64,000 nt of DNA from Devriesea agamarum (lineage in GTDB: Bacteria; Actinomycetota; Actinomycetes; Actinomycetales; Dermabacteraceae). The notes under the pieces were generated by a model. That model had not been told where the DNA came from and searched no databases. It worked only from the letters and a program-made list of their open reading frames with translations. The stretch covers positions 2,480,001 to 2,544,000 of the forward strand of contig NZ_LN849456.1 of NCBI RefSeq assembly GCF_900070355.1, given 5' to 3'. Position numbers and translations under genes: made by a program. Shown piece by piece: positions 11,215 to 19,976 of this stretch; position 1 is the first letter of the stretch, and the number at the start of each line of letters is the position of its first letter.

Positions 11215-12736
11215 GTGGCCTATGTTTAATTGGTGTTATTTGGGAATTCAAGCTAAATATACTTTTAACGCTAGGACTGTCTCGAATAGGATTCGAGCAT
11301 CTTTTAGGTATCTAAATGCCTCGAGTATCGCATCCCAGAAATTATTCTATTTAGTGGTCTAGGTTTTATGTCATTTTGTTCCGTCACGGTAGGGTTAGTT
11401 AACTCGACCGTGGGAATGCTTTAAGACTGTCTGGCGCATTGCATTTGTGTAGGTTTTTAGAGTCAAAATCCCCGCGATGCATATGTCGATTGTAACGTTA
11501 CGCACGAGTATCGAACATTTCCTGGTTTGCGCTAAAATATATATACTTTTATTCGGGGCGGACTCTAAGTGGCGGGGCTATACATTTAGCTGTATCACTG
11601 ATCCTGGTCCGGCGGCGAAGGCGAAAACCAGACTCTTTGGCTGTGTTGTAGGTGTCAAGAGGTAAGAGTGGATGATGTTGTGACTTTCACGCTCGGTTTG
11701 CAACCCACAAAGTCTCTTTTTATGTGTTCAGTTAGCCAGCCCCGAAGGTGACGTTATTCCTTTAGAAGATATTACCATGAATATCTAATGTCGCTGGCGA
11801 AACTGCATGGTACGTCTTGATGCAGTGAGTACCGTTGTTCAATATTTGCGTATATCATCTTCGTTGAACCACGCGCTAAAATCTCAGCAATCGATGGTTG
11901 TTTGCTAAAAGTCCGATAACATAGCTCGGATTGCACTGTTTATAGCGTATTACGTCGGCGAAACGGAACAGCTATGTGACGTCTTGTGGACCATGCATGT
12001 CAAAAGCGCCGCTGTGGTGGAGCGCCTCGGCGGAACCAGTACACATGCGAATGTAGTGCAATAATCCTGTTGCTGAACTCAGATTTAACCATGTATAAGG
12101 AGTTTTCGTGGAGCTGTTTTTAAGTATATGTGGAGAAGTTGATCGGTCGATATTGAATCTATTAACTTGATAATAGGCATTAGAACTACGGTATGCACTG
12201 GATGTGCCTAAGACGCCTACGGGTAAGGCTTCTATTTGAAGGCGCTGAAGATAAATAGCTGTATTGATTTCCGGGTCACTATGCTTGTCCCCGAAGTCGT
12301 CATTGGCCAATGATGATGTTCTCCCCCGACGACTTGTGTGGCAAGTTGCCTGGATCTAACATCTAGGTTTAGATGAGGGGCATTAAAATCTAAGGGTATC
12401 GAGTCTGATTAGCCTGATGTGCCGGTGACCGTGTGTGTAGGATTTGTGCGGTGTGCGGGCAGTTGTGTATAATCAATTTCGACTACGAAGTCAAGCGGGA
12501 GTCCGCTAGCGGCATCCACGCTCAGGCGGCAAGTGTCTGCCCGCGAGGTTTTCCTGCATCTGGGCAGGTCGAATGGTCAAACCTGGCCATTTGGTTAGTC
12601 CGCGATGGAGAGATGACATCCTGGGAGAGGGTGTCACGAAAGGTTGATCTTGGAGAATCTATACATTGTGGTATCGGCCTGAGCGAGTTAGCGGTCGGGT
12701 GCTCTGGAAACTCTGATCCCAAGCTAAGGAACAGTA
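11215..12736. other. AT-rich non-coding stretch opening the S10/spc interruption
   Basis: About 1.5 kb with no convincing gene. Frames of 60-115 codons occur on both strands (for example 12433-12780 plus and 11972-12310 minus, the latter from TTG), but none has a recognisable family or good ribosome binding site. Short perfect inverted repeats are present: AGATATT-6-AATATCT at 11767-11786 and CTATTA-6-TAATAG at 12159-12176. A 20-codon frame starting GTG near 12109 has AAGGAG upstream. The composition is much more AT-rich than the ribosomal genes. Confidence 0.6.
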
Positions 12737-13642
12737 ATGGTTGTAGCTATCAGTTGTCGGAATCTGTTAAAAAGGTATAAAACCGGCACTACTGCACTAG
12801 ATGGCGTCACTCTAGAGGTGGAGCAGGGTCATATTCATGGTCTTGTGGGGCGTAATGGTGCAGGTAAAACCACGTTGATGAAGTGTCTGGTTAACCTTGT
12901 GAAGCCTACCTCTGGGGACATCACTGTTCTGGGGCAGGATGTGCGTGTGGCGGGTTCCAGTCGGGCGGTCGGTGCGCTTATTGAATCGCCGGCATTTTAC
13001 CCTCACCTAAGTGCGCGGCGTAATCTAGAGTTATTTGCGAACTACTTTGGTGTGCCCAAATCTGAGGTGGATAGGGTACTCCAGATCGTTGGATTGACGC
13101 AGCGAGCGAAAGGGAAAGCGACGAAATACTCGCTGGGAATGAAGCAGCGCTTAGGCGTGGCTATTGCGATGTTGGGGAATCCCCCATTGCTCATCCTGGA
13201 TGAACCGGTCAATGGGCTTGATCCACAAGCTATTGCTGACATGCGTGACGCACTCCGCCTGTTGCGTGACCAAGGGATAACGGTACTTCTGTCTAGCCAC
13301 CTTTTAGGTGAGGTTGACCAGCTATGCGATCGTGTAAGCATCTTGGAGGCTGGAAAGCTTATTGCTGAAGGCACTCCGAGCGAGTTGCGTAATCGGTTTA
13401 ATCAAAATGCGCCCGTTCAAGTAAATGTTGATGATGTGTCGCGAGCCACTGATATTGTTCGGCCATTGGTTCAAAGTGTTGAACGCGCTGGTGAGCATGC
13501 GCTAATTATGTATCTGGGTTCCCAAAAATCCGCCCCCGACGTAATAAAAGCGCTAGTGGAAGGCGGTATAGAAGTAGGTGGCTTCGAGCGTCAAGATTCG
13601 CTAGAAGCTGCATACCTGGCCATTACCAGAGAGGAAGCCTGA
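12737..13642 (+). CDS. ABC transporter ATP-binding protein, BcrA/LanF-like
   Basis: 301 aa. Walker A is GRNGAGKTT (about residues 37-45), the signature is SLGMKQRLGVA, and Walker B is LLILDEPVNGLDP. The C-terminal 90 residues are the extension typical of drug or lantibiotic self-protection ATPases (BcrA, LanF, DrrA). The 13644 permease follows after one base, so the pair should form a cytoplasmic-ATPase/membrane exporter. AAGGAA precedes the ATG. No precursor peptide or sensor kinase is next to it, so the substrate is unknown. Confidence 0.88.
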   Translation: MVVAISCRNLLKRYKTGTTALDGVTLEVEQGHIHGLVGRNGAGKTTLMKCLVNLVKPTSGDITVLGQDVRVAGSSRAVGALIESPAFYPHLSARRNLELFANYFGVPKSEVDRVLQIVGLTQRAKGKATKYSLGMKQRLGVAIAMLGNPPLLILDEPVNGLDPQAIADMRDALRLLRDQGITVLLSSHLLGEVDQLCDRVSILEAGKLIAEGTPSELRNRFNQNAPVQVNVDDVSRATDIVRPLVQSVERAGEHALIMYLGSQKSAPDVIKALVEGGIEVGGFERQDSLEAAYLAITREEA

Positions 13643-13643
13643 C

Positions 13644-14534
13644 ATGAACGCTGTGCACGGCTCGAGCCCATCCATGTCGCCAGAACTTGGTAGGGTTATT
13701 TTTACGGACCTCAAGGCGACGTTCTCCCGCCCAGCGGTATGGGTATGTATTGCTGTTTGGTTTATCCAAATTGGAATTTTCGCTTATTTAATCCAATTTA
13801 TTGGATATCAATCGCTGAAGAGTGCTGGAGACCCGCAGTCACTTGTATATGCGAAAATCATGCGGAGTCAGATTACTGTGTCGGGGTCTGGCAATCAGGT
13901 TCTGGTTTCTGTCCCGCTTTTCGGATTGCCTGTTGCGGTCGTCGTGGGAGCAGTTCTTGCTGCTGCTGACCACAAAGCCCGATCGTTGGGTCTCATTGTA
14001 GGGCGTCTTCGGCGAAGGTCTACGCTGACTCTGGCAAGGTGTATCTCAATCTTGATAGTTACGGGTGTCATGGCGCTCTCCACGGTGTTCCTTGCCTTGG
14101 CAGCAGCATCAATCGTCGGTGTTGTACTTGGTGACTCTGATAGCTTTGATCCAAGTAGATTTTTTGCTGCCGCTGGTGCAACGTGGTTGGCATTATTTGC
14201 CTACGCGAGTTTCGGAGCTGCGTTGTCATATATCTTTAAAGGTGCTATGACCGGGATGCTCACCGCTATGGGCTGGATGCTGGGTGTCGAAATGCTGATA
14301 ATTGGGACTCTGGCAAAATTTGTCGGGTTTTTCGCGTATATTCAGCATGGCTTACTTTCAACGAGTGTTGGGTCTCTTTCGAGTGCCCTTGCTGATGGAA
14401 ATTTCCCAGCGGAAAATACCCCGGGTGTTAACGCTGTAAATAGTGGAGTTATGGCTCTTCTCGTAATCTGTATCTGGATCATCGTTTCTATCGCGATCTC
14501 TATTGTGGTTCAGAATCGACGGGACATTACCTGA
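13644..14534 (+). CDS. ABC-2 type permease partner
   Basis: 296 aa with about six hydrophobic segments (near residues 32-53, 89-108, 131-158, 172-196, 205-230, 268-290). This is the usual layout of LanE/BcrB-type permeases. It begins one base after the ATPase stop and should be its membrane partner. Third positions are AT-richer than in ribosomal genes. Assigned from topology and neighbourhood rather than a strong sequence motif. Confidence 0.8.
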   Translation: MNAVHGSSPSMSPELGRVIFTDLKATFSRPAVWVCIAVWFIQIGIFAYLIQFIGYQSLKSAGDPQSLVYAKIMRSQITVSGSGNQVLVSVPLFGLPVAVVVGAVLAAADHKARSLGLIVGRLRRRSTLTLARCISILIVTGVMALSTVFLALAAASIVGVVLGDSDSFDPSRFFAAAGATWLALFAYASFGAALSYIFKGAMTGMLTAMGWMLGVEMLIIGTLAKFVGFFAYIQHGLLSTSVGSLSSALADGNFPAENTPGVNAVNSGVMALLVICIWIIVSIAISIVVQNRRDIT

Positions 14535-14595
14535 GTAGATTCATATCAGTGCTTGTTGAGTATTGCAGGCTAAATTTGCGGTTTAATTAATTGTA

Positions 14596-14625
14596 GGTCG
14601 GTCTGCCTGTTTGGGTAGGCCGACC
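14596..14625 (+). terminator. Hairpin after the first ABC pair, possible terminator
   Basis: A 12-bp stem (arms 14596-14607 and 14614-14625) including two G-T pairs lies 60 bases after the permease stop. The lack of a T-run makes termination uncertain. Confidence 0.5.
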
Positions 14626-14824
14626 CTCTGCTGACATGGGCGTCATAATTTAACCATACAGTCGTAACCGGCTAGTGAACTCGGCATGCTGCCGTGTGAT
14701 ATGTTCGATGTCTACAGTGCTGTCCGAGATGGCGTTGCAGTGTCGTGTATAGAATGATACGAAAGAGTTCATTGGGATTCCAACTATAGTATTGTATCGC
14801 CTTGTCGACTTTCGGGGAGGGGGT

Positions 14825-14899
14825 ATGGTAAATTTGTGTAAATACTATTCCTGCTATCTAGTTAACAGATGTTGCAGCTCTTCAATTTTTATGACATAA
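14825..14899 (+). CDS. Possible 24-aa cysteine-rich peptide
   Basis: ATG to TAA gives 24 residues with four cysteines (positions 5, 10, 16, 17), several tyrosines and a serine run. GGGGAGGGGG lies just upstream at a suitable distance. It lies between two transport systems of bacteriocin type, where a small peptide could be expected. A frame of this length is easily found by chance, and no known precursor motif is visible. Confidence 0.25.
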   Translation: MVNLCKYYSCYLVNRCCSSSIFMT

Positions 14900-14908
14900 A
14901 AATGTCAT
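14891..14908. promoter_or_regulatory. Inverted repeat ATGACAT-4-ATGTCAT
   Basis: Perfect 7-bp arms around AAAA, 145 bases before the 15053 gene. Size and symmetry fit a regulator binding site. No regulator gene is adjacent. Confidence 0.4.
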
Positions 14909-15020
14909 CCCGTTAAATCTGTCCTTTTGCTGAAAAATATTCACTTAATGAATATAAGCGTACGTCATGATGGGTGATCATCAGTATCGCTAAGTTGTCT
15001 GCTAAAAAATATTGAACTGT

Positions 15021-15042
15021 CAATTCCAATTGAGTGGAATTG
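15021..15042. promoter_or_regulatory. Inverted repeat CAATTCCA-6-TGGAATTG
   Basis: Perfect 8-bp arms with a 6-base spacer, ending 11 bases before the ATG at 15053. It occupies the place of the ribosome binding site, so it could be an operator or a translation-blocking hairpin. Confidence 0.5.
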
Positions 15043-15052
15043 GCACCTCTTT

Positions 15053-17059
15053 ATGTTTGTCTTCATCCTACTTAAGCTGGTATGCGTGGTCCTTCGTTTC
15101 TATCTGCGTTTTTCGTGTGTCATCTTCGCCTTGATGCTGGGATTTTTTACGGTCACCGTGATCCAGCAAGATGAGGCCAAATTTCCGATGGGGACCCAGC
15201 AAAGCTTGACCCTGATGCTGGATCAAAGCCAGGCATTGAAAAGCGAGGTGGCTCAAAGCCTGGATGCCGTCGCGCAAGAAACTGGAATATCGCTGTATAA
15301 AGACGGAACAGGACTGAGTACCGATCAGGGTGATCGCACGCTAATCGGCTTTGGACGTGTTTCATTAGGTAAAATACCTTGGTTCTCTCCAGGGGGTAAA
15401 GGTGCCGTGGTTGGACCGCACGACATTGGCGATGCGCCGCTCGGTGGCCGCTATGTCACCAGTGAATGCGACGCATCATGTCAGGAACAACTCTCAACCT
15501 GGGCAAAAGGCCACGGAGCGGAAATCAACTGGGGGCCAATACGGAGCCTTCATCAGCACATTCAAGGTTTTTTGCTGAACACGGGTACCGGTATGGCGCT
15601 CATATCGGCAATCCTTTTGGTTATTGCGGCTTTCATCGCGCTCACCTCAGCATCTGCACGAACCAATAACCTCCTGCTGATGGGAGGGGTCTCGCTTCGA
15701 CGGATCCAGGCTAGAGCAACCATCTCCCCAACCCAGACGATTCTTGCCTGGAGCGCATGTGGCGCTGCTATATGTTGCGGATGGATCATTGCTACCCGCG
15801 GGGCTCAGCATATCCAAAAGTTCTTAAGCTATTGGTTAGTTTTGGCAGCACTCTTTATCGGCGTTATGGTTGTGATCGTTGCGCTAAGCGCTAGAGTATT
15901 CCGGCCTAGCATCGGAAATGTGGCGGCTCGGCGAGTCCCTTTAGTGAAGTTACGGATTGCTGGTATTGGGGTACGTCTTTGTATTGTGATACTGGTTGCC
16001 GTAATGGTCCCATATAGCTTAACAATGTTGTTAGGTGCGCAAGCTGTTCAAAAACAAGCTGAACGGTGGAACAACGTTGGTGATGCGGTGTCGGTCTCGT
16101 TCCTGACGGCTATTGATGATGCTGCTTACCGCGCCAGTTTTCTAGAAAACCTAAACCGCACAATGGACTCGGCAGATGTGCGTCGGAACCTGCTGCTCTC
16201 ATTGCCACTCGATCGGAACGTCGAAGTTCCTCCGTCTGCTCTCGGTGAATATGACCATATCGTCATAGTCTCTGAATCCTTCCTGCGACAAATGAACTAC
16301 ACTGGCAACGGTGCGCCTACATCGAAAAAGGTCGATTTTATAGACGGCGGCAATCTGTCTCCTGAACTGAGCGGGATGTTGTACGAGAGCCTGCAAATCC
16401 TCGTGAAGGATCCGTCACAGATTTCTCGTCATATTCGATACGCGGCTATCCCGGGAGTATCGGATTTCCCGATTTTAGGCCACGGATATACAAGTGCCTC
16501 CAACCCTCTGCTCCTCGTGGTTGATGATCCAGTATCGGTGTTCAAAACCGAGGCTTTTCTGGAACCGGCTATAGCGTCGGGAAATCTAGTCTTCTCACAG
16601 CCGGAGCAGGTCAAAACTGTTTTTGCGCGCAACGGTGTGACCTCAATGGTTTCGTCTGTCGATTCCGTGGCGGCTAGCTATCGGATCGTTGCCCGACAAG
16701 CCAGCGAGCAGGTACGCGATACGCTCGCGGGAATCGCGGTGGCCGTGCTCTCTGTGGGTATTTCAGCAATCCAGGGCGCGGGTCTGTGGGCCGGCGCGCG
16801 GCGCAGGCTGATCTTTGCCCGGCACTCGTTCGGAGTTTCGTATTTGGCTATCTCCGCCCGTGCGCTCTTACTCGAAGGCATCGTAGCGGCTTTCGCGGCA
16901 GCCATAGCCTTGCTCGTGGCCTGGGTGCAGGGTCTTTCCGTGGATTTAATCATCGCCAGTTCGATTGCGGTTCCCTTGATCTATATCGGTTTATGTGTGG
17001 CGTGCTACCGGTTCGCGGCTCATGCGGCCTTTCGCACTGTGGTGGGGCGCCATGCCTAA
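15053..17059 (+). CDS. Bacteriocin-associated multi-pass membrane protein (putative immunity/export permease)
   Basis: 668 aa. An N-terminal membrane segment (about 15-37) is followed by an extracellular region to about 170, a group of four segments (about 179-196, 230-249, 262-284, 311-330), a large external domain (about 335-555), and three C-terminal segments (562-585, 606-628, 634-655). Length and topology fit the bacteriocin-associated integral membrane family that is paired with lactococcin-972-group ABC ATPases. The ATPase at 17267 fits that partner. No ribosome binding site is visible at the ATG. I found no lactococcin-972-like precursor. Confidence 0.75.
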   Translation: MFVFILLKLVCVVLRFYLRFSCVIFALMLGFFTVTVIQQDEAKFPMGTQQSLTLMLDQSQALKSEVAQSLDAVAQETGISLYKDGTGLSTDQGDRTLIGFGRVSLGKIPWFSPGGKGAVVGPHDIGDAPLGGRYVTSECDASCQEQLSTWAKGHGAEINWGPIRSLHQHIQGFLLNTGTGMALISAILLVIAAFIALTSASARTNNLLLMGGVSLRRIQARATISPTQTILAWSACGAAICCGWIIATRGAQHIQKFLSYWLVLAALFIGVMVVIVALSARVFRPSIGNVAARRVPLVKLRIAGIGVRLCIVILVAVMVPYSLTMLLGAQAVQKQAERWNNVGDAVSVSFLTAIDDAAYRASFLENLNRTMDSADVRRNLLLSLPLDRNVEVPPSALGEYDHIVIVSESFLRQMNYTGNGAPTSKKVDFIDGGNLSPELSGMLYESLQILVKDPSQISRHIRYAAIPGVSDFPILGHGYTSASNPLLLVVDDPVSVFKTEAFLEPAIASGNLVFSQPEQVKTVFARNGVTSMVSSVDSVAASYRIVARQASEQVRDTLAGIAVAVLSVGISAIQGAGLWAGARRRLIFARHSFGVSYLAISARALLLEGIVAAFAAAIALLVAWVQGLSVDLIIASSIAVPLIYIGLCVACYRFAAHAAFRTVVGRHA

Positions 17060-17270
17060 CCACGTGAACCGAGGGCCGGAGTATGCGCTCCGGGGACTGG
17101 CGCCGCAGGTATCGCCGCACTGGGAACCCACACGCCACGGGACGGTGTGGTGTCCATTGGCATATCTCCGAGCGCCTTTACATGAAGAATCCCTGCGCGA
17201 ATACCGCCCCATAAACACCGTCAAGATCTCGATATTTACCGAGTGCTACTTACTAAAGGGGATGTCATGA
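17052..17270 (+). CDS. Small 72-aa protein coupled to both neighbours, unknown function
   Basis: ATG at 17052 overlaps the end of the upstream membrane gene by 8 bases, and its TGA at 17268-17270 overlaps the ATG of the ATPase at 17267 by 4 bases. GGTGGGG precedes the start. These double overlaps suggest a true middle gene of a three-gene operon. The product is soluble, with many Pro, Arg and His and two cysteines. It resembles no family I know. It could be a peptide substrate, a regulator, or just a chance open frame. Confidence 0.45.
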   Translation: MPNHVNRGPEYALRGLAPQVSPHWEPTRHGTVWCPLAYLRAPLHEESLREYRPINTVKISIFTECYLLKGMS

Positions 17271-17994
17271 AATTAGAGGTGCGGGACCTAGCCGTTGACA
17301 TCGGCCACCGCAAGATATTTAGCGATGTGAACCTGTCATGCCAGTCCGGCCAGCTCGTGGCCCTCGTCGGCGCTTCCGGGTCGGGTAAAACCACGCTGCT
17401 GAACTGTCTGGGGCAGTTGCAACGGGCCAGTTCAGGAAGCATTCGGATCAACGGTGAGGAAGCTTCGCACTGGTCAGACCGTAGGCGCGCCCGGTTCTGG
17501 CGGCAAAGCGCGGCCTTCGTATATCAGGACTACGGTATCGTCGAAGAAGAATCGGTCGGGTTCAACGTGGCGCTCTCCGACATCCCGGTATTCCGTCGCC
17601 GCCCACGGATCACCAACCGGCTACGCGAATGCTTGGACGCGGTCGGCCTCGGAGGCCGTGAATCTGAACCAGTGAGCGTTCTGTCCGGGGGAGAGAAACA
17701 GCGGTGTGGAGTGGCCAGGGCGCTATATAAGAAGGCGGAGTGCCTATTCGTCGATGAGCCGACCGCGTCTCTAGATGCGGCCAACCGCAAGGCCATCTCC
17801 GAGCTTCTGGTCAGCTCTGCCCGCTCGGGAGCTCTCGTGATCGTTGCAACCCATGACGACCAGCTCGCCGCCGAAGCCGACCAAACCCTCCTGCTCAGCT
17901 GACCGGCAGCGCCTGAAGTTCATTCCAGTGCGCCCAGCTGATCAGCCGTTCCGCCAAACTGGACGGCCCCACAAAGCCCACTGGCGCCGCAGGT
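17096..17994 (+). repeat. 15-bp direct repeat flanking the ABC ATPase gene
   Basis: ACTGGCGCCGCAGGT occurs at 17096-17110 and again at 17980-17994, with similar CGCC-rich bases after each copy. The two copies bracket the ATPase gene. Feature limits span both copies. Confidence 0.6.
17267..17902 (+). CDS. ABC transporter ATP-binding protein, bacteriocin-export (lactococcin 972 group) type
   Basis: 211 aa. Walker A is GASGSGKTT (about residues 34-42), the signature LSGGEKQRCGVARAL, Walker B LFVDEPTASLD, and the switch histidine is in ATHDD. I chose the ATG at 17267 because AAAGGGG lies just before it; a GTG at 17243 is in frame but lacks a site. Small size and the SGGEKQR signature fit MacB/LolD-type ATPases used by bacteriocin-associated permeases. 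The partner should be the 668-aa protein encoded just upstream. Confidence 0.88.
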   Translation: MKLEVRDLAVDIGHRKIFSDVNLSCQSGQLVALVGASGSGKTTLLNCLGQLQRASSGSIRINGEEASHWSDRRRARFWRQSAAFVYQDYGIVEEESVGFNVALSDIPVFRRRPRITNRLRECLDAVGLGGRESEPVSVLSGGEKQRCGVARALYKKAECLFVDEPTASLDAANRKAISELLVSSARSGALVIVATHDDQLAAEADQTLLLS

Positions 17995-18389
17995 CGCCCC
18001 GCATGAGCAAGGTCATAGTCTCAGCCGTGTTAGACCCCTATCGCCGCTTGTGCGCCATCCCGTATGCTTGACGGGTTGCGAATCCGCGCACTCGAATATC
18101 GCGCCCACAGTGCATGCCATCCCAGATGGCAGCATCACGGGAATCGTCCGCGAGGACGAGGCGCTAGGGAAGCGGAGGTAGCGGACACTGCGATGGACCC
18201 CGACGGAGACCTCGCACCGGATGCAAATTCGTGTGCCCGAGTCTGTCGGAGGTTTTTTCGTGCCCAGTGCCCGCCCAGACCGCGGTCTGGGCAACAAGTC
18301 CACCATCCGTTCCGCAAGGCTCACCCCGGTCCACGGCCCTCGGCCCGTCCGCCGGGACCCGAGAACCGGCGAGACGACAGGAGTACGTA
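17903..18389. other. Intergenic region: end of the interruption and spc operon leader
   Basis: 487 bases without a convincing gene. GC content returns to the ribosomal level. A possible promoter for rplN has TTGACG at 18068-18073, but no clean -10 box follows at 17 bases. A 20-bp palindrome lies at 18273-18292. The second 15-bp repeat copy is at 17980-17994. Confidence 0.55.
18273..18292 (+). promoter_or_regulatory. 20-bp perfect palindrome in the rplN leader
   Basis: GCCCAGACCG followed at once by its reverse complement. It lies 97 bases before rplN and could fold as a cruciform-like RNA stem or bind a dimeric protein. spc operons are autoregulated by S8 in E. coli, but this element does not obviously mimic that site. 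Confidence 0.45.
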
Positions 18390-18758
18390 GTGATCCAGCA
18401 GGAGTCGCGACTCAAAGTCGCCGACAACACGGGGGCGAAGCAGATTCTCTGCATCCGTGTTCTCGGTGGCTCCGGTCGCCGTTATGCGAGCATCGGCGAC
18501 GTCATCGTGGCGACCGTCAAGGACGCCATCCCCGGCGGCAACGTCAAAAAAGGCGACGTCGTCAAAGCCGTCGTCGTGCGCACGACCAAGGAACGTCGTC
18601 GTCCCGACGGTTCCTACATCCGTTTCGACGAGAACGCGGCGGTGATCCTCAAGAACGACGGCGAGCCGCGTGGCACCCGTATCTTCGGCCCGGTTGGCCG
18701 TGAGCTGCGCGATAAGCGGTTCATGAAGATCATCTCGCTGGCACCGGAGGTGCTGTGA
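18390..18758 (+). CDS. rplN: 50S ribosomal protein L14
   Basis: 122 aa, exact family length. The GTG start at 18390 gives [18 protein letters not shown], and ACAGGAG lies 6 bases upstream. First gene of the spc-like operon. L14 forms part of the 30S-50S bridge B8. Confidence 0.97.
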   Translation: MIQQESRLKVADNTGAKQILCIRVLGGSGRRYASIGDVIVATVKDAIPGGNVKKGDVVKAVVVRTTKERRRPDGSYIRFDENAAVILKNDGEPRGTRIFGPVGRELRDKRFMKIISLAPEVL

Positions 18759-18760
18759 CC

Positions 18761-19153
18761 ATGCCGAAGATGAAGATTAAAAAGGGTGACCTGGTTCAGG
18801 TCATCACCGGTCGCACCAGCGATGAAGACAAAGCTGCCAAGCGCAATCTGAAGGCTGGCGACAAGGGAAAGCAGGGCCGCGTGCTCGAAGTTTTCCCGGA
18901 CGAGCAGAAGGTTCTGGTTGAGGGCGTTAACCGCCGCACCCACCACCTGAAGCCGGGGCAGCAGGCCGGAAGCCGCGCGGGCGGGATCGAGCACCGCGAG
19001 GCGCCGATCCACGTGTCCAACGTGGCGCTGGTTGACCCCTCCGATAACAAGCCCACCAAGGTCGGTTTCCGCGTCGAGTCCGTCGAGGTCGAGGGCGGCC
19101 GCACCAAGCAGGTCCGAGTGCGCTACTCCAAGCGCACGGGGAAGGACATCTGA
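18761..19153 (+). CDS. rplX: 50S ribosomal protein L24
   Basis: 130 aa with a KOW motif at the N-terminus ([12 protein letters not shown]). I prefer ATG 18761, which has GGAGG 10 bases upstream. The GTG at 18755, overlapping the rplN stop, is only 4 bases from it. The protein is longer than E. coli L24, with a linker after [12 protein letters not shown]. Its stop overlaps rplE by one base. Confidence 0.95.
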   Translation: MPKMKIKKGDLVQVITGRTSDEDKAAKRNLKAGDKGKQGRVLEVFPDEQKVLVEGVNRRTHHLKPGQQAGSRAGGIEHREAPIHVSNVALVDPSDNKPTKVGFRVESVEVEGGRTKQVRVRYSKRTGKDI

Positions 19154-19722
19154 TGACCGAGACCCAGACCCCCCGCCAGCTCCCGCGGCTGAAGTCCGTC
19201 TACCGCGACGAGATTAAGAACAAGCTCACCGAGCAGTTCGGCTACAAGAACGTCATGCTGGTGCCCGGCCTGACCAAGATCGTCGTGAACATGGGCGTCG
19301 GCGACGCCGCACGCGACTCCAAGGTCATCGACGGTGCGATCCGCGACCTCGCGGCGATCACCGGCCAGAAACCGCAGGTCACCAAGGCCCGCAAGTCCAT
19401 CGCCCAGTTCAAACTGCGTGAAGGCATGCCCATTGGTTGCCATGTCACCCTGCGCGGTGACCGCATGTGGGAGTTCCTGGACCGTCTGCTGTCCACTGCT
19501 CTTCCGCGTATCCGCGACTTCCGCGGCCTCTCGCCGAAGCAGTTCGACGGGAACGGCAACTACACCTTCGGTCTGACGGAGCAGGTCATGTTCCACGAGA
19601 TCGACCAGGACAAGATCGACCGTGTCCGCGGTATGGACATCACGGTCGTGACCACCGCGAAGACCGACGACGAGGGACGCGCGCTGCTCAAGCTGCTCGG
19701 CTTCCCCTTCAAGGAGAACTGA
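19153..19722 (+). CDS. rplE: 50S ribosomal protein L5
   Basis: 189 aa, 5S rRNA-binding protein. It has the conserved [17 protein letters not shown] and the [18 protein letters not shown] segment. The ATG overlaps the rplX stop (TGATG). Confidence 0.98.
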   Translation: MTETQTPRQLPRLKSVYRDEIKNKLTEQFGYKNVMLVPGLTKIVVNMGVGDAARDSKVIDGAIRDLAAITGQKPQVTKARKSIAQFKLREGMPIGCHVTLRGDRMWEFLDRLLSTALPRIRDFRGLSPKQFDGNGNYTFGLTEQVMFHEIDQDKIDRVRGMDITVVTTAKTDDEGRALLKLLGFPFKEN

Positions 19723-19723
19723 C

Positions 19724-19909
19724 ATGGCCAAGACTGCCCTGATTAAGAAGCAGGAGCGCAAGCCGAAGTTCGCGGTGCGCGCCTACACCCGATGCCAGAA
19801 GTGCGGACGTCCGCACTCGGTGTACCGCAAGTTCGGCCTGTGCCGCATCTGCGTGCGGGAGATGGCTCACCGCGGTGAGCTGCCCGGCGTGACAAAGAGC
19901 AGCTGGTAA
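19724..19909 (+). CDS. rpsN: 30S ribosomal protein S14, zinc-binding type
   Basis: 61 aa, the short type (rpsZ). Two CxxC pairs, Cys24/Cys27 and Cys40/Cys43, make the zinc site. One base separates it from the rplE stop. Many Actinobacteria also carry a zinc-free S14 elsewhere, used in zinc starvation; it is not in this window. Confidence 0.97.
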   Translation: MAKTALIKKQERKPKFAVRAYTRCQKCGRPHSVYRKFGLCRICVREMAHRGELPGVTKSSW

Positions 19910-19976
19910 GGACAACACCACAGGTCCCAGCGTCCATGGGACGTAGGGAAACCACGGTGAGAAAAGAGCAACCGAC

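Larger units (their letters stand above)
14535..15052. other. Intergenic region with inverted repeats and a tiny cysteine-rich frame
   Basis: 518 bases, AT-rich. It contains the hairpin at 14596-14625, the tiny frame at 14825-14899, and two inverted repeats (14891-14908 and 15021-15042) close to the start of the next gene. No gene longer than 60 codons is seen on the plus strand. Confidence 0.6.

Noticed and set aside
11972-12310. 112-codon minus-strand frame from TTG in the rpsQ-rplN interruption
   Set aside because: GGGGGAG lies upstream, but at a poor distance, and the product has no recognisable features. Kept only as part of the region note.
12433-12780. 115-codon plus frame with several cysteines before the first ABC ATPase
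   Set aside because: I considered it as a bacteriocin precursor. It overlaps the ATPase start by 44 bases, has no leader motif or good ribosome binding site, and its Cys are scattered.
14535-17266. Lactococcin-972-type precursor expected near the bacteriocin-associated membrane gene
   Set aside because: No secreted protein of about 60-100 aa with that family's Trp/Tyr/Asn pattern is found in any plus frame.
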